A stretch of 51,415 bases of DNA from Solobacterium sp. (lineage in GTDB: Bacteria; Bacillota_I; Bacilli_A; Erysipelotrichales; Erysipelotrichaceae). The DNA lies in the NCBI GenBank assembly GCA_017510405.1, contig JAFWNG010000017.1, positions 1 to 51,415 of the forward strand, read 5' to 3'. Shown here piece after piece: positions 9,116-17,984 of the stretch. Position numbers and translations under genes: made by a program. The notes beneath the pieces were generated by a model. The model did not search any database, was not told the DNA's origin, and saw only the letters and a program-made list of their open reading frames with translations. The first letter of the stretch is position 1. Each line of letters opens with the position of its first letter.

Positions 9116-10702
9116 ATGAAAAAGACATTTGAAGCAAAAGATACAGCCGGAATACTCTCCTTTATTCTGGAAAGCATTCAGAAATACAAGCTGAAAAAAA
9201 GCGAGGAAAACAGAGCTGCGCTCATGGCGGAAGAATCCCTTCTGATCATGCTGGACCACACCACTGACGAGGAGATTACTGTCTACATCAGATTCCGCAG
9301 CGGAAAACTGACGATCCGCCTTGTCGCAAACGGAGAACCTTTTGATTTCTTTGAATCTTCCGATCCGATGCAGGCTGCGCTCATGCAGTCATTTGCGGAT
9401 GACATTCACATCAGAAACTGGAGAAAACACAATGTCGTTACGATCACGGCATACAAGTCAAGATATCTTCTGCTGATCCGTCTGGTAACGGCGGCTGTGC
9501 TTGGCGTGGTGCTGTCCTTCATGCTGAAAAGCGTCCTTCCTCCTGCTTTAAGCGCGAAGCTCGCATCCGCATTCATGACGCCGGGCAAGGAGATGTTCAT
9601 GAACTGTCTGAACATGCTGATCCCGCCGCTTATATTCTTCTCCATCTCAAGCGCAATCGCAGGCTTCGGCAACACTGCCCAGCTCGGACGCATCGGCGGT
9701 AAGATCGTTGGAATTTACACGATGACAACAATGTTTGCGACAGTGCTTGGATTTGCACTGGTCGAACTGTTCAAACCGTATCAGTTAGGTGCTGCTGCAG
9801 TGTCTCAGGTCATACCCGAGGCATCAATGGATCTGTCCTTCGTCGAGACATTCATGAAAATAATACCGGATAACTTCGTCCGATCATTTCTGGACGGAGA
9901 TACCGTACAGATCATCTTCCTGGCAGTCTTTCTGGGGCTGGCGGTCACAGCAGTCGGCGCCAAGGCAAAGCCATTCCAGGATTTTATCAATGCCGGAAAT
10001 GAAGTGTTCCTGAAAATGACAAATATGCTGATCAGTTTCATGCCGGTCATGGTCTTCTGCATGCTGTCGGAAATGATCCTGTCCGGATCCGGAAACACTG
10101 CCGGAATAGGACTGCCGGTTCTTGCAGGCATCGCAGTCTACCTGCTGGCAATCGTCATACTGATCACCTTCTATCACCTGCTTCTCAAATTCCTCGGGAA
10201 ACTCAAACCGCTGACATTCACCCGCAAGTATCTGCCCTTCCTGCTTCAGATCATGGGCATGGGTTCCAGCAGTGCTGCAATTCCTCTGAATATGAAAATC
10301 TGTGATGATCTGGGCGTACACAAGAAAATCTATTCCCTTTCCATTCCGCTCGGCGCAACCATCAACATGGACGGCACAACGGTATACATGTCCGTCTTCG
10401 GACTGCTTCTGGCAAGGGTATACGGTCTTCCGATCACCTTCTCCACCTATCTTATGATGGTATTCGCCATCCTGATGCTGTCCGCCGGCGCACCGCCTGT
10501 AATGGGTGCTTCCATCATCTGTCTCTCAGCCCTGCTGAAAACTCTGGGCTTACCGGTATCGGAAGCGATCACGATGGTACTTGGTGTTGAAGTGATAGCC
10601 GGACTGGTCAGAACCATCAATAATGCCATCTGCGATATGGTCGGCACCCTGATCGTGGCAAATCAGGAAAATCTCCTGAACAAAGACAAATATTATTCAT
10701 AA
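9116..10702 (+). CDS. Dicarboxylate/amino-acid:cation symporter with N-terminal HATPase-like domain
   Basis: A 528-residue protein of two parts. Residues about 117-525 are a complete sodium:dicarboxylate symporter (DAACS/GltP-DctA fold): serine-rich hairpin MGSSSAAIPLNM, the cation-binding NMDGTTVYMS, hairpin 2 LSAGAPPVMGAS, and RTINNAICDMVGT in the last helix. Residues 1-115 are soluble and unlike any transporter part: EENRAALMAEESLLIMLDHT resembles an N-box helix and VANGEPFDFFESSD a degenerate G1 box of GHKL ATPases such as RsbW-type anti-sigma kinases. Ordinary family members are about 400-430 residues. The extra domain may sense nucleotide or regulate transport; that is inference. Transported substrate (glutamate, aspartate or C4-dicarboxylate) cannot be read from sequence. 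Confidence 0.85.
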   Translation: MKKTFEAKDTAGILSFILESIQKYKLKKSEENRAALMAEESLLIMLDHTTDEEITVYIRFRSGKLTIRLVANGEPFDFFESSDPMQAALMQSFADDIHIRNWRKHNVVTITAYKSRYLLLIRLVTAAVLGVVLSFMLKSVLPPALSAKLASAFMTPGKEMFMNCLNMLIPPLIFFSISSAIAGFGNTAQLGRIGGKIVGIYTMTTMFATVLGFALVELFKPYQLGAAAVSQVIPEASMDLSFVETFMKIIPDNFVRSFLDGDTVQIIFLAVFLGLAVTAVGAKAKPFQDFINAGNEVFLKMTNMLISFMPVMVFCMLSEMILSGSGNTAGIGLPVLAGIAVYLLAIVILITFYHLLLKFLGKLKPLTFTRKYLPFLLQIMGMGSSSAAIPLNMKICDDLGVHKKIYSLSIPLGATINMDGTTVYMSVFGLLLARVYGLPITFSTYLMMVFAILMLSAGAPPVMGASIICLSALLKTLGLPVSEAITMVLGVEVIAGLVRTINNAICDMVGTLIVANQENLLNKDKYYS

Positions 10703-10707
10703 AAAGA

Positions 10708-10739
10708 GCAGTGTGTTCCGTCACTGCAATGTGTTTTTT
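10708..10739 (+). terminator. Terminator of the symporter gene
   Basis: GCAGTG (10708-10713) and CACTGC (10722-10727) form a stem, followed by a T run ending at 10739. Confidence 0.65.
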
Positions 10740-10836
10740 GCGGCCATGAAGCGACGCGGAAAAAAATCCCGGAAAAACACGAAGTAAATGAGAAACGCGG
10801 CGATTCATACTGGTTCTGTGTATCACACTACTTGTC

Positions 10837-10860
10837 AGGCTCTTATACAGGAGCCTTTTC
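10837..10860 (+). terminator. Second small terminator
   Basis: AGGCTC (10837-10842) pairs with GAGCCT (10851-10856) and runs into TTTTCT. It separates the symporter region from the small ORF at 10934. Confidence 0.55.
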
Positions 10861-10933
10861 TCTTGCCAGATTACAGCCTGCACATGGATACCGATGATCT
10901 GCAGGCCTTATACTATCCTCAGGGAGATGCTTC

Positions 10934-11089
10934 ATGAACGACAAATACCAGCCCGGACAGAATGAATTTCTGACCGGAGAAAACAGGAATCTGATCAGGT
11001 AAGCGGCCGTTCTGAAGTACACCGTTTTTTTTACCGCACTGTATCTGTTAAAACGCAGAGAAGCACATGTATCCGCATTATGCAGCTGA
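10934..11089 (+). pseudogene. Small ORF with internal stop, unknown
   Basis: AGGGAGA precedes an ATG at 10934 that opens 22 codons (MNDKYQPGQNEF...), stops at TAA 11000-11002, then continues in frame with AVLKYTVFFTALYLLKRR to TGA at 11087. The two pieces read like one small membrane-associated protein broken by a stop. I do not recognise the family. It could also be chance. Confidence 0.3.
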
Positions 11090-11120
11090 GGGCCGGTATC
11101 ATTCTTCAGAACAGAAGATA

Positions 11121-11126
11121 TATAAT
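11121..11126 (+). promoter_or_regulatory. -10 box of the esterase-GH31 operon
   Basis: TATAAT at 11121-11126, 34 nt before the esterase ATG, with a weak TTCTTC-like -35 about 17 bp upstream. Confidence 0.45.
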
Positions 11127-11159
11127 GAAACTGCAGCAGCCATAGAGGACAATTATCAT

Positions 11160-12509
11160 ATGAAAGAGATGAGACAGATCGAGATCCATACACCAGTGAT
11201 CCATGTTGCCGGCACAGAAACAGAAGGATGCCGTCAGTTTCTCGGCATACCGTATGCCAGGGCAGAACGTTTCCGCTATGCGAAAATGATCGATCAATAT
11301 GAAAACACCGTAGACGCATCATCTTTCGGCAATTCCTGTCCGCAGTACAGACAGTTCTTTCCGCAGCTGGACAATCCCGAACGGCTGTTCTATCACAGAG
11401 AATTCCGGGAAGGACTTGCGTTCCGTTATGATGAAGACTGTCTGAATCTGAATATATTTACACCATTGAACGCACAGAAGTGTCCTGTCGCAGTGTTCTT
11501 TCACGGCGGCGGCTTCAACTCCGGTTCCAATCAGGAAGAACCGTTCCGCGGCTATGAAATGGCAAAGCGCGGAATCATTACCGTCTTTGTCAATTACCGG
11601 GTGGGTATCTTCGGTTATCTGACCCATGAGGATATTCAGAAAGAATACGGACGTGACGGCAATTTCGGTCTGGATGATCAGCGGACAGCATTATTGTGGG
11701 TGAAGAAATACATTACAAACTTCGGAGGTGATCCGGACAATATCACATTGTTCGGACAGAGTGCCGGTGCCATTTCCATACAGTATCTGTGTCTGAATCA
11801 TGACAATAGCGGTTTATTCAGCCGTGTATTCATGATGTCAGGTGCCGGTCTGTTTCCCAGGTTTGCCCTGCCGCGCAGAGCGGAAGATACAAGAGAATAC
11901 TGGCTGCAGCTGATGGCGAAAGCCGGCTGTTCTTCTCTGGAAGAACTGCGCCGTCTGGATGTAAAAGCCATTCTAACTGCCGCTCAGGATATGAAGAACG
12001 AACGGAAAGACACGGTTTACTGCACAATGCCGGTCATCGACGGGGTCCTGCTGAAAAAGCCGGTAAATGAACTGATTGGACACCCAGTCAGAACCGGCTG
12101 TATGATCGGCTTCACCAACAACGACATGTATGCCCCGCTGATGGCATATATCGGCTGTAAATACGGGCGTGACAACGACGCATATATTTACTGTTTTGAC
12201 CGGGATGCGCCGGGCGATAACAACGGTGCATTTCATTCGTGTGATCTGCGCTATATCTTTGGCAGACTGGCACAGTCCTGGCGGCCGTATACAGAGCGCG
12301 ATGAAGAGATCTCCTGCCAGCTGATGGATTATTTCGCATCCTTTGCAAAAACCGGAGATCCAAACGGGGACGGCAGACCGGACTGGCAGCCCTGCAGAAA
12401 CGGCAGGCTTCACGTTCTGAAGATCACAGATAAAAAGACAGCGATGGGCAGAGTCCCCTACCCGAAACTGTGTATGAATATGATCAGGAAAGGAAATCCA
12501 AAAGCATGA
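11160..12509 (+). CDS. Type-B carboxylesterase
   Basis: An alpha/beta-hydrolase of about 449 residues, likely cytoplasmic since no signal peptide is seen. The carboxylesterase signature is complete: EDCLNLNIFTP, oxyanion loop FFHGGGFNSGS, nucleophile in LFGQSAGAISIQ, and a late GAFHSCDLRYIFG supplying the catalytic histidine. The ATG at 11160 (MKEMRQIEIHTP) has GAGGA upstream and starts where family homology starts; an in-frame ATG at 11067 lies before the promoter-like TATAAT. The stop overlaps the GH31 start in ATGA, so the two are coupled. A role in removing acyl groups from a glycoside before GH31 action is a reasonable inference. Confidence 0.85.
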   Translation: MKEMRQIEIHTPVIHVAGTETEGCRQFLGIPYARAERFRYAKMIDQYENTVDASSFGNSCPQYRQFFPQLDNPERLFYHREFREGLAFRYDEDCLNLNIFTPLNAQKCPVAVFFHGGGFNSGSNQEEPFRGYEMAKRGIITVFVNYRVGIFGYLTHEDIQKEYGRDGNFGLDDQRTALLWVKKYITNFGGDPDNITLFGQSAGAISIQYLCLNHDNSGLFSRVFMMSGAGLFPRFALPRRAEDTREYWLQLMAKAGCSSLEELRRLDVKAILTAAQDMKNERKDTVYCTMPVIDGVLLKKPVNELIGHPVRTGCMIGFTNNDMYAPLMAYIGCKYGRDNDAYIYCFDRDAPGDNNGAFHSCDLRYIFGRLAQSWRPYTERDEEISCQLMDYFASFAKTGDPNGDGRPDWQPCRNGRLHVLKITDKKTAMGRVPYPKLCMNMIRKGNPKA

Positions 12510-14518
12510 AATTCCATCATGAATTCCAGTCAGCGAACTACGGCGGCACATTTGCGGAATATGAAGCGGACGGCATCACCATGCGTCTGGATTTCTTTGA
12601 ACATATTCTGCGCGTTTCCCTGATCCGCGACAGAGAGAATCTCCTGCCGACCTGGAGCGTGGATCCGGACGGTAAGTGTCCGCAGTCCGGCCGCAGCAAG
12701 CTTTCCCAGGAAGCCTTCTCTGCCCTGTCACCGGTTCTGCACGAAGAAAACGGTACTGTTTCGTTTGAACTGTATGGTCTGCATTTTCAGATCGAACTGC
12801 TGAACTTCCGGATCACCGCAGAAAATGAGAAAGGCATTCTGTATCAGGACCGCAATGGTCTGGCTTATAACTTTGCCGGTGAACTCGGGGACGGATCGGT
12901 GCATTTTACCAGACGCACACCGGAACAGAAGATCTTCGGTCTTGGTGACAAGAGCGGACACGTTAACAAGAACGGCCGCAGTTTTGAACTCGGCACCGAT
13001 GACGCCATGGGCTTCAAGGCGGAATACTCTGATCCGCTGTACAAGCATTTCCCGTTTTATATCTGCGTCAATGATGCCGGCTCCTATGGTCTGTACTATG
13101 ACACATACAGCAGCGGCCGGGTGAACTTCGGGGAAGAGCACGACAATTATTTTGAACCGTTCAATTCCATCCGCTATGAAGAAGAAAACATGGTTTTCTA
13201 TCTGATTACCGGCAGCCCGGCTGAAATCATTCAGCGATTCAATGCAATGACCGGCGGTATTGCCCCGGTACCGGAATGGGCATTCTCCTATTGCGGCAGT
13301 ACGATGGAATACACCGACGCGCCGGATGCGGATGCAAGACTGCGCGGTTTCGTGCGGCAGTGCGAACAAAACGGAATCAGAGCCCGCGGCTTTTATCTGT
13401 CCAGCGGCTATACGCAGATCGGCGATTCCCGGTGTGTTTTTCACTGGAACAGAGATAAGATCCCGTCTCCGGAAGCTCTTGCGGAATTCTTCCGCAGTCA
13501 TGGCATGGAGATCATGCCGAATATCAAACCGGCATTTCTTTCCGTTCATCCGCTGTATCAGACGATAGCGGAAAACGGCTGGTTCCTGCATTACAAAGAC
13601 GGGTCCCCGGCTGTGTTCCCCTTCTGGGGCGGCATGGCCAGTTATCTGGATTTCACAAATCCCGGCGCCTATGCCTTCTGGCAGGAATGTGTCCGAGACA
13701 GCCTGCTCCGCTATGGCTTTCATAATCTCTGGAACGACAACAATGAATATGATGTCTGGGACAAAGATGTATATGCCTGCGGATTCGGCAGAGAAGTGCC
13801 TGCCCGGCTGATCCGTCCGCTGTTCTCCCTTCTGATGGCAAGAGCCGGCCGGGAGATCTGTCTGAAGGAAGCGGATCTCCATGGTGACGTTCCCTTTATG
13901 ATTTCCCGCTGTGCCATTCCCGGGACCCAGCGCACGGCGACGACATGGACCGGAGACAATTACACAGATTTCAGGGATCTGCGCTTCAATCATTACCAGG
14001 CAATGACCATGGCACTTTCCGGCTTTGCCTTCTTCGGTCAGGACATCGGCGGTTTTGCCGGTCCGAAGCCCGGCAGGGAACTGTTCCTGCGCTGGCTCCA
14101 GTACGCGGTATTCACACCGCGCTTTGTCCTGCATTCCTGGAAACCGGGGGAACCGTCCAACATGCCGTGGCTGTACGAAGACCGGATGCCGGAAGTCAGA
14201 AGACTGTTCGCCTTCCGTGAACAGCTAGTCCCTTATCTCTATGAACAGATGCAGCGATGTGTATCGGAGAATCTTCCGCTGATCTGGCCGGTTTTCCTGA
14301 AAGAACCCGGCTATGATACAGAAGCAGACTGCTTTATGTGCGGGGATTCCATTCTGGCGTGTCCGGTCTTCGATGAGGGAAAAGAATCTGTTCATGTCAG
14401 GCTTCCGTCTTTCAGTGCATGGAAGCTGCGGGGCGAGGGAGACATCATAAAAGGAGGCACGGAACTTGAAGTTTCCTGTACCCCCAGTGACCTGCCTGTA
14501 TGGTTTGAAAAAGCTTAG
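12506..14518 (+). CDS. GH31 family alpha-glycosidase
   Basis: A 670-residue retaining glycosidase of family 31 (alpha-glucosidase/alpha-xylosidase type). The N-terminal beta-sandwich is followed by QKIFGLGDKSG, typical of the GH31 galactose-mutarotase-like domain. The barrel has the nucleophile region LWNDNNEYDVWD (about residue 410) and the acid/base region TTWTGDNYTDF (about 475). No signal peptide, so substrate must be imported. Start at 12506 chosen from the 4-nt ATGA overlap with the esterase and AAGGAA upstream. Its TAG and the TAA of the opposing transporter share two bases (14516-14517). Specificity cannot be decided from sequence. Confidence 0.88.
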   Translation: MKFHHEFQSANYGGTFAEYEADGITMRLDFFEHILRVSLIRDRENLLPTWSVDPDGKCPQSGRSKLSQEAFSALSPVLHEENGTVSFELYGLHFQIELLNFRITAENEKGILYQDRNGLAYNFAGELGDGSVHFTRRTPEQKIFGLGDKSGHVNKNGRSFELGTDDAMGFKAEYSDPLYKHFPFYICVNDAGSYGLYYDTYSSGRVNFGEEHDNYFEPFNSIRYEEENMVFYLITGSPAEIIQRFNAMTGGIAPVPEWAFSYCGSTMEYTDAPDADARLRGFVRQCEQNGIRARGFYLSSGYTQIGDSRCVFHWNRDKIPSPEALAEFFRSHGMEIMPNIKPAFLSVHPLYQTIAENGWFLHYKDGSPAVFPFWGGMASYLDFTNPGAYAFWQECVRDSLLRYGFHNLWNDNNEYDVWDKDVYACGFGREVPARLIRPLFSLLMARAGREICLKEADLHGDVPFMISRCAIPGTQRTATTWTGDNYTDFRDLRFNHYQAMTMALSGFAFFGQDIGGFAGPKPGRELFLRWLQYAVFTPRFVLHSWKPGEPSNMPWLYEDRMPEVRRLFAFREQLVPYLYEQMQRCVSENLPLIWPVFLKEPGYDTEADCFMCGDSILACPVFDEGKESVHVRLPSFSAWKLRGEGDIIKGGTELEVSCTPSDLPVWFEKA

Positions 14519-16005
14519 ATCTCGATTTCCCTGTTCTCGTAGGATTCTCTGAGCTTCAGCTCTTTCTGAGCCTGGAGCTCTTCTGTTTTTTCCCTGGACA
14601 GCGGATAGGAAACAAACAGCAGGATGGCCATGATGCCGAACATGACAGCCGGAATCAGGGTTCCAAGATCATACATGATCTTCAGATTGGCCAGTGTCTG
14701 AACTGCGCCTTTTTCATATTTATACTGCATGCCGAGCAGCGCGCCGTTGACGCAGATCGCAGCCAGCACCTGACCTACTTTGCGGAACAGATTGAACACG
14801 GAATATGCTGTACCGTCATCACGGCTTCCGGTTTTGACTTCGATATCATCGATCGCATCAGCGACCATTGCCCATAACTGCATGACCAGGGTCGTCAGAC
14901 CGCAGCCGCTGATGAAATTCATTGCCAGGAAAATCCAGAGAAGCTTTGAAGGATCCATGCCGCGCAGGAAGAACAGGACAAGGTTCGCCAGAGCAGCAAC
15001 CGTCATACCGATGGCAGTGACTTCCTTTTTCCCCTTTTTCCCGGTCAGTTTCGGCAGGAAGAACATGAAGATGATCATCGGTGAATACGTACATGCCTGG
15101 GTTGCCAGGTTCATCCAGTTGGCATGGAAATAATCGTTAAACAGATAGGTATAGAAACTCTGGGTGAACATCTGGCCGGCAAGCAGCAGCATCGATACCA
15201 TGGTGATTGCGACAAATGCGCGGTTATGGAACAGCATGGTGATAGCTTTCTTCGCTGCCCCTTTTTCCTTTGGCTGAGGCTTTGTTTTTACGCGCTCTTT
15301 ATTCATCGTGAAGCTGATCAGCAGCATCACGCACGAGATAACAGCCATGATCATAACGCCTTTGATGACGGGACCATACTGCATATCGGTGATCACTTTT
15401 CCGTTTTCACCGATCACCGGATTGCCGGCGGCATCCATGCGGTCAGCATAGGCAAAGCTGGCGATCAGCAGTACCGGAATCGATCCCAGAGCTGCACCGA
15501 TGGAGCGGAAAACAGAAAGTCTGGAGCGTTCGTGAGCATCTGTGGTGACAACTGACGCAAGCGATCCATAAGGGATCTGCAGCACTGTATACGCCATACC
15601 GAAGAAGATATATGTGCATGTGGCGTAAACACATGTGGCTGTATAATGACCTTCTTCCCCGATGCCCGGCAGTTTAAGAAACATAAGAACAGCAGATACT
15701 GCCAAAGGAACTGCAGCATACAGGATCCATTTCCGATAGCGCCCGTGCGGCCCGGGTTCCACCGTATCGCAGATACGTCCCATGATCGGATCATTGATGC
15801 CGTCCCATACTCTTGCGGCAATAAACATGATCATGATGAACAGCGGACTCAGATGGAAAATATCGGTATAGAACTTCTGAAGCAGTGTGGTGACCAGCGC
15901 AAAAACAAGACAGCCTGCCATATCGACCATGGCATAGCCGATGTAGTCCTTCGCTTTCAGCCCGCTGGTCCGGCTGATATAGCTTTTTTCATTATCCTGC
16001 GGCAC
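14515..16005 (-). CDS. GPH-family sugar:cation symporter (MelB/XynP-like)
   Basis: A 12-helix MFS-type transporter of about 496 residues. The glycoside-pentoside-hexuronide hallmarks are present: KFYTDIFHLSPLFIMIMFI in helix 2, then RVWDGINDPIMGRICD (about residues 65-80), whose two aspartates bind the coupling cation in MelB. It imports glycosides with Na+ or H+. The GTG at 16005 is preferred over the ATG at 16011 because AGGAGG ends one base before that ATG but 7 nt before the GTG. It converges on the esterase-GH31 operon, a natural partner set: uptake, deacylation, hydrolysis. Confidence 0.85.
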   Translation of the reverse strand: MPQDNEKSYISRTSGLKAKDYIGYAMVDMAGCLVFALVTTLLQKFYTDIFHLSPLFIMIMFIAARVWDGINDPIMGRICDTVEPGPHGRYRKWILYAAVPLAVSAVLMFLKLPGIGEEGHYTATCVYATCTYIFFGMAYTVLQIPYGSLASVVTTDAHERSRLSVFRSIGAALGSIPVLLIASFAYADRMDAAGNPVIGENGKVITDMQYGPVIKGVMIMAVISCVMLLISFTMNKERVKTKPQPKEKGAAKKAITMLFHNRAFVAITMVSMLLLAGQMFTQSFYTYLFNDYFHANWMNLATQACTYSPMIIFMFFLPKLTGKKGKKEVTAIGMTVAALANLVLFFLRGMDPSKLLWIFLAMNFISGCGLTTLVMQLWAMVADAIDDIEVKTGSRDDGTAYSVFNLFRKVGQVLAAICVNGALLGMQYKYEKGAVQTLANLKIMYDLGTLIPAVMFGIMAILLFVSYPLSREKTEELQAQKELKLRESYENREIEI

Positions 16006-16296
16006 TCTCATCCCTCCTGAGAATAGTTGTTACTACTATCGTACCACAATACGCTTTTGCAAAAGAAAGAAAGTCAAACAGAAAAACGTTCAGCCTGCAG
16101 GTCCGTGATCCATGAGAGACAGGCCCACATGACAGCGGATCGGATCCCTCAGCAAAGCTCTGCAGCTGAGCAGCAGTGTTTCAGCTGGCAATACTGCTCT
16201 CATTTTGCCCGGATTATGCCGATACTCATGTTGTGTCCTGTATATTCCAGCATTTCCTGACGTATGATTGACTCAGCCAGTACAGGAGGTGCTCAC

Positions 16297-16803
16297 ATGA
16301 ACCAGGAAGATATCGGCGCATTCATTCAGCAGATGCGTAAACAAAAGGGAATGACACAGGAACAGCTTGCCGAAATACTTGGCACAAGCCAGAAATCCAT
16401 CTCCCGCTGGGAAAACGGAAAAACAATGCCGGATCTGTCTCTTTATGAACCGCTGTCTGATGCATTGGGAATTCAGATCTCGGAACTGCTGTATGCAACA
16501 CACAGAGAATGGAAAAGGAACCGGCAATGCCGGTTCCCAGCTGGCTGGAATACTATTTCCTGTAGTTCTCCAGGTCCGGACGGTATTCAATGTTTCCGTG
16601 CAGCAGATTATACAACAGTACACCGGCTCCGTAGAACAGTTCCCAGAGGCTGCTGCCGATCTTGTGGATCTCCGGAATGTATTTTTCCGGTATGTACTTT
16701 CCGATGCATTCTTTCAGTTCATCCGTATCTGTCAGAAGGTCACAGTATACCACAAGCGTATCCGGACCGATGGAAGCGATCATCGGAACGGTTACCTTGG
16801 TGA
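16297..16803 (+). CDS. XRE-type HTH protein, C-terminus probably lost
   Basis: Begins MNQEDIGAFIQQMRKQKGMT after GGAGGTGCTCAC; residues 1-70 are a complete Cro/C1 HTH with SQKSISRWENGKTMPDLS. In related regulators a transmembrane or coiled region follows after ISELL. Here the frame passes through the terminator stem of the opposing gene (16517-16537) and then antisense through its last 250 bp, giving low-complexity, cysteine- and arginine-rich sequence. The domain is real; the tail after about 16510 is probably not native, so the gene is likely a truncated remnant or a short DNA-binding protein with a junk tail. Confidence 0.55.
   Translation: MNQEDIGAFIQQMRKQKGMTQEQLAEILGTSQKSISRWENGKTMPDLSLYEPLSDALGIQISELLYATHREWKRNRQCRFPAGWNTISCSSPGPDGIQCFRAADYTTVHRLRRTVPRGCCRSCGSPECIFPVCTFRCILSVHPYLSEGHSIPQAYPDRWKRSSERLPW
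16513..16537 (-). terminator. Terminator of the IIB-ROK gene
   Basis: GGAACCGGC (16517-16525) and GCCGGTTCC (16529-16537) make a perfect 9-bp stem with a 3-nt loop; on the minus strand it runs into TTTTCC. Confidence 0.7.
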
Positions 16804-17983
16804 CATATTCCGTGATTCCTTCCGGTGTTCGTGCAAGGTCAAAGCGGTCTTCACTGAAATTCAGCAGTTTGATATAACTGATGACTTCCCCGGCGAAATC
16901 ATTCTTTCCCACATGCAGTTTTCCGTCAAGGACGATGCCGGCTCCGCCGATTACATTCCCCAGAGGATGATAGTACAGCAGAAGGTCACCGCAGTCCCTG
17001 TGATTTGCATAGTAGCCGACTGCAGCCGCATTGGCGTCATTGCACAGGATGAATGGTCTCCTGTACTTCTCTGTAAACCGGCCGACGATATCCACGTCCA
17101 GTATGCCGGCAGTCGGCAGTGTCAGATGTCCGTTGGTAACAATGCCCGGCGCGGCAATGGTAACGCCTTTGATTTTCGGATATTTGATAAACATGACGTC
17201 CAGAACATCTTCGATATCATTCAGTGACAGTGTTTCCTTTACGATCTTGCCGCGCTCCAGAGGAGCTTCCTGCTCTGCCCCGCGGTAATGAATAATATAT
17301 TTTCCGTTTTCTTTCACAACTGCCAGGATCATGATCGTACTGTCCCATTCCGGGTCATGGATATCTTCTATGATCTCTGCCGGTTTTTCTCTGGCTTCGA
17401 TTTCTTCTTTGAGAATGTCCATAACTCTGTTGGTGTTGTATGTTGCAAAGACATCTGTCGGGATCTGCAGGACGATCTTGTCTTTCAGGATCTCTTTTGC
17501 CTTTTTCAGCAGATAACCGATCTGCGGGGCAAGAAGAATGATGTCCTGATCTGCAGCAGCTTCAAAAAGCTCATTATAGCTGACTGCGGAAAAGGCGTAA
17601 TCCAGATCCAGGGTCTGCGCCGCGGTATTCAGCTTGTCGGCGAAAAAACTCGTCGTAAATCCCGACGTACAGCTCAGCAGGACTTTATACGTAACACGGG
17701 ATGCTGCGTTTTTCAGAGACTGGATCATTTCGTTAAACAGCTGTTTGGCGTGATCCAGATCTTTTAATTCAAAATGCAGGAAAAAGAGCGGTTCTTCCGA
17801 CTTCGGACTTTCAATTGTGAAAGATACGATCTCATACTCCAGATGGAAGAATTCCACATGTGCAGCTGCGGCATCTGTCACATAATCAATTTTGTCCTCA
17901 TTGATTTCTTCGATTCTGTATGCAGGATCTGTCTGGCTTATGATCCAGCTGCGGAATTCCATGAACATTTCCTTATCATTCAT
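16553..17983 (-). CDS. Fusion of unknown domain, PTS IIB (Lac/Cel)-like domain and ROK-family domain
   Basis: A 476-residue cytoplasmic protein with three parts. Residues 1-97 are unrecognised. Residues about 98-200 match the lactose/cellobiose EIIB fold: YKVLLSCTSGFTTSFFADKL, with Cys105 where EIIB carries its phospho-cysteine, and DIILLAPQIGYLLKKAKE. Residues about 215-476 are ROK: IAAPGIVTNG, catalytic NDANAAAVGYY, and GGAGIVLDGKLHVGKNDFAG. The ROK zinc motif C-x-C-G-x-x-G-C is absent. ROK proteins are sugar kinases or repressors; there is no HTH here. A PTS-phosphorylation-controlled kinase or sensor is my inference. AAAGGAGG precedes ATG 17983, one base after the upstream gene's stop, so the two are translationally coupled. 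Confidence 0.75.
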   Translation of the reverse strand: MNDKEMFMEFRSWIISQTDPAYRIEEINEDKIDYVTDAAAAHVEFFHLEYEIVSFTIESPKSEEPLFFLHFELKDLDHAKQLFNEMIQSLKNAASRVTYKVLLSCTSGFTTSFFADKLNTAAQTLDLDYAFSAVSYNELFEAAADQDIILLAPQIGYLLKKAKEILKDKIVLQIPTDVFATYNTNRVMDILKEEIEAREKPAEIIEDIHDPEWDSTIMILAVVKENGKYIIHYRGAEQEAPLERGKIVKETLSLNDIEDVLDVMFIKYPKIKGVTIAAPGIVTNGHLTLPTAGILDVDIVGRFTEKYRRPFILCNDANAAAVGYYANHRDCGDLLLYYHPLGNVIGGAGIVLDGKLHVGKNDFAGEVISYIKLLNFSEDRFDLARTPEGITEYVTKVTVPMIASIGPDTLVVYCDLLTDTDELKECIGKYIPEKYIPEIHKIGSSLWELFYGAGVLLYNLLHGNIEYRPDLENYRK

Positions 17984-17984
17984 T

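Noticed and set aside
12728-14134. 468-codon minus-strand open frame opposite GH31
   Set aside because: Mirror frame of a gene with intact GH31 motifs; no ribosome-binding site.
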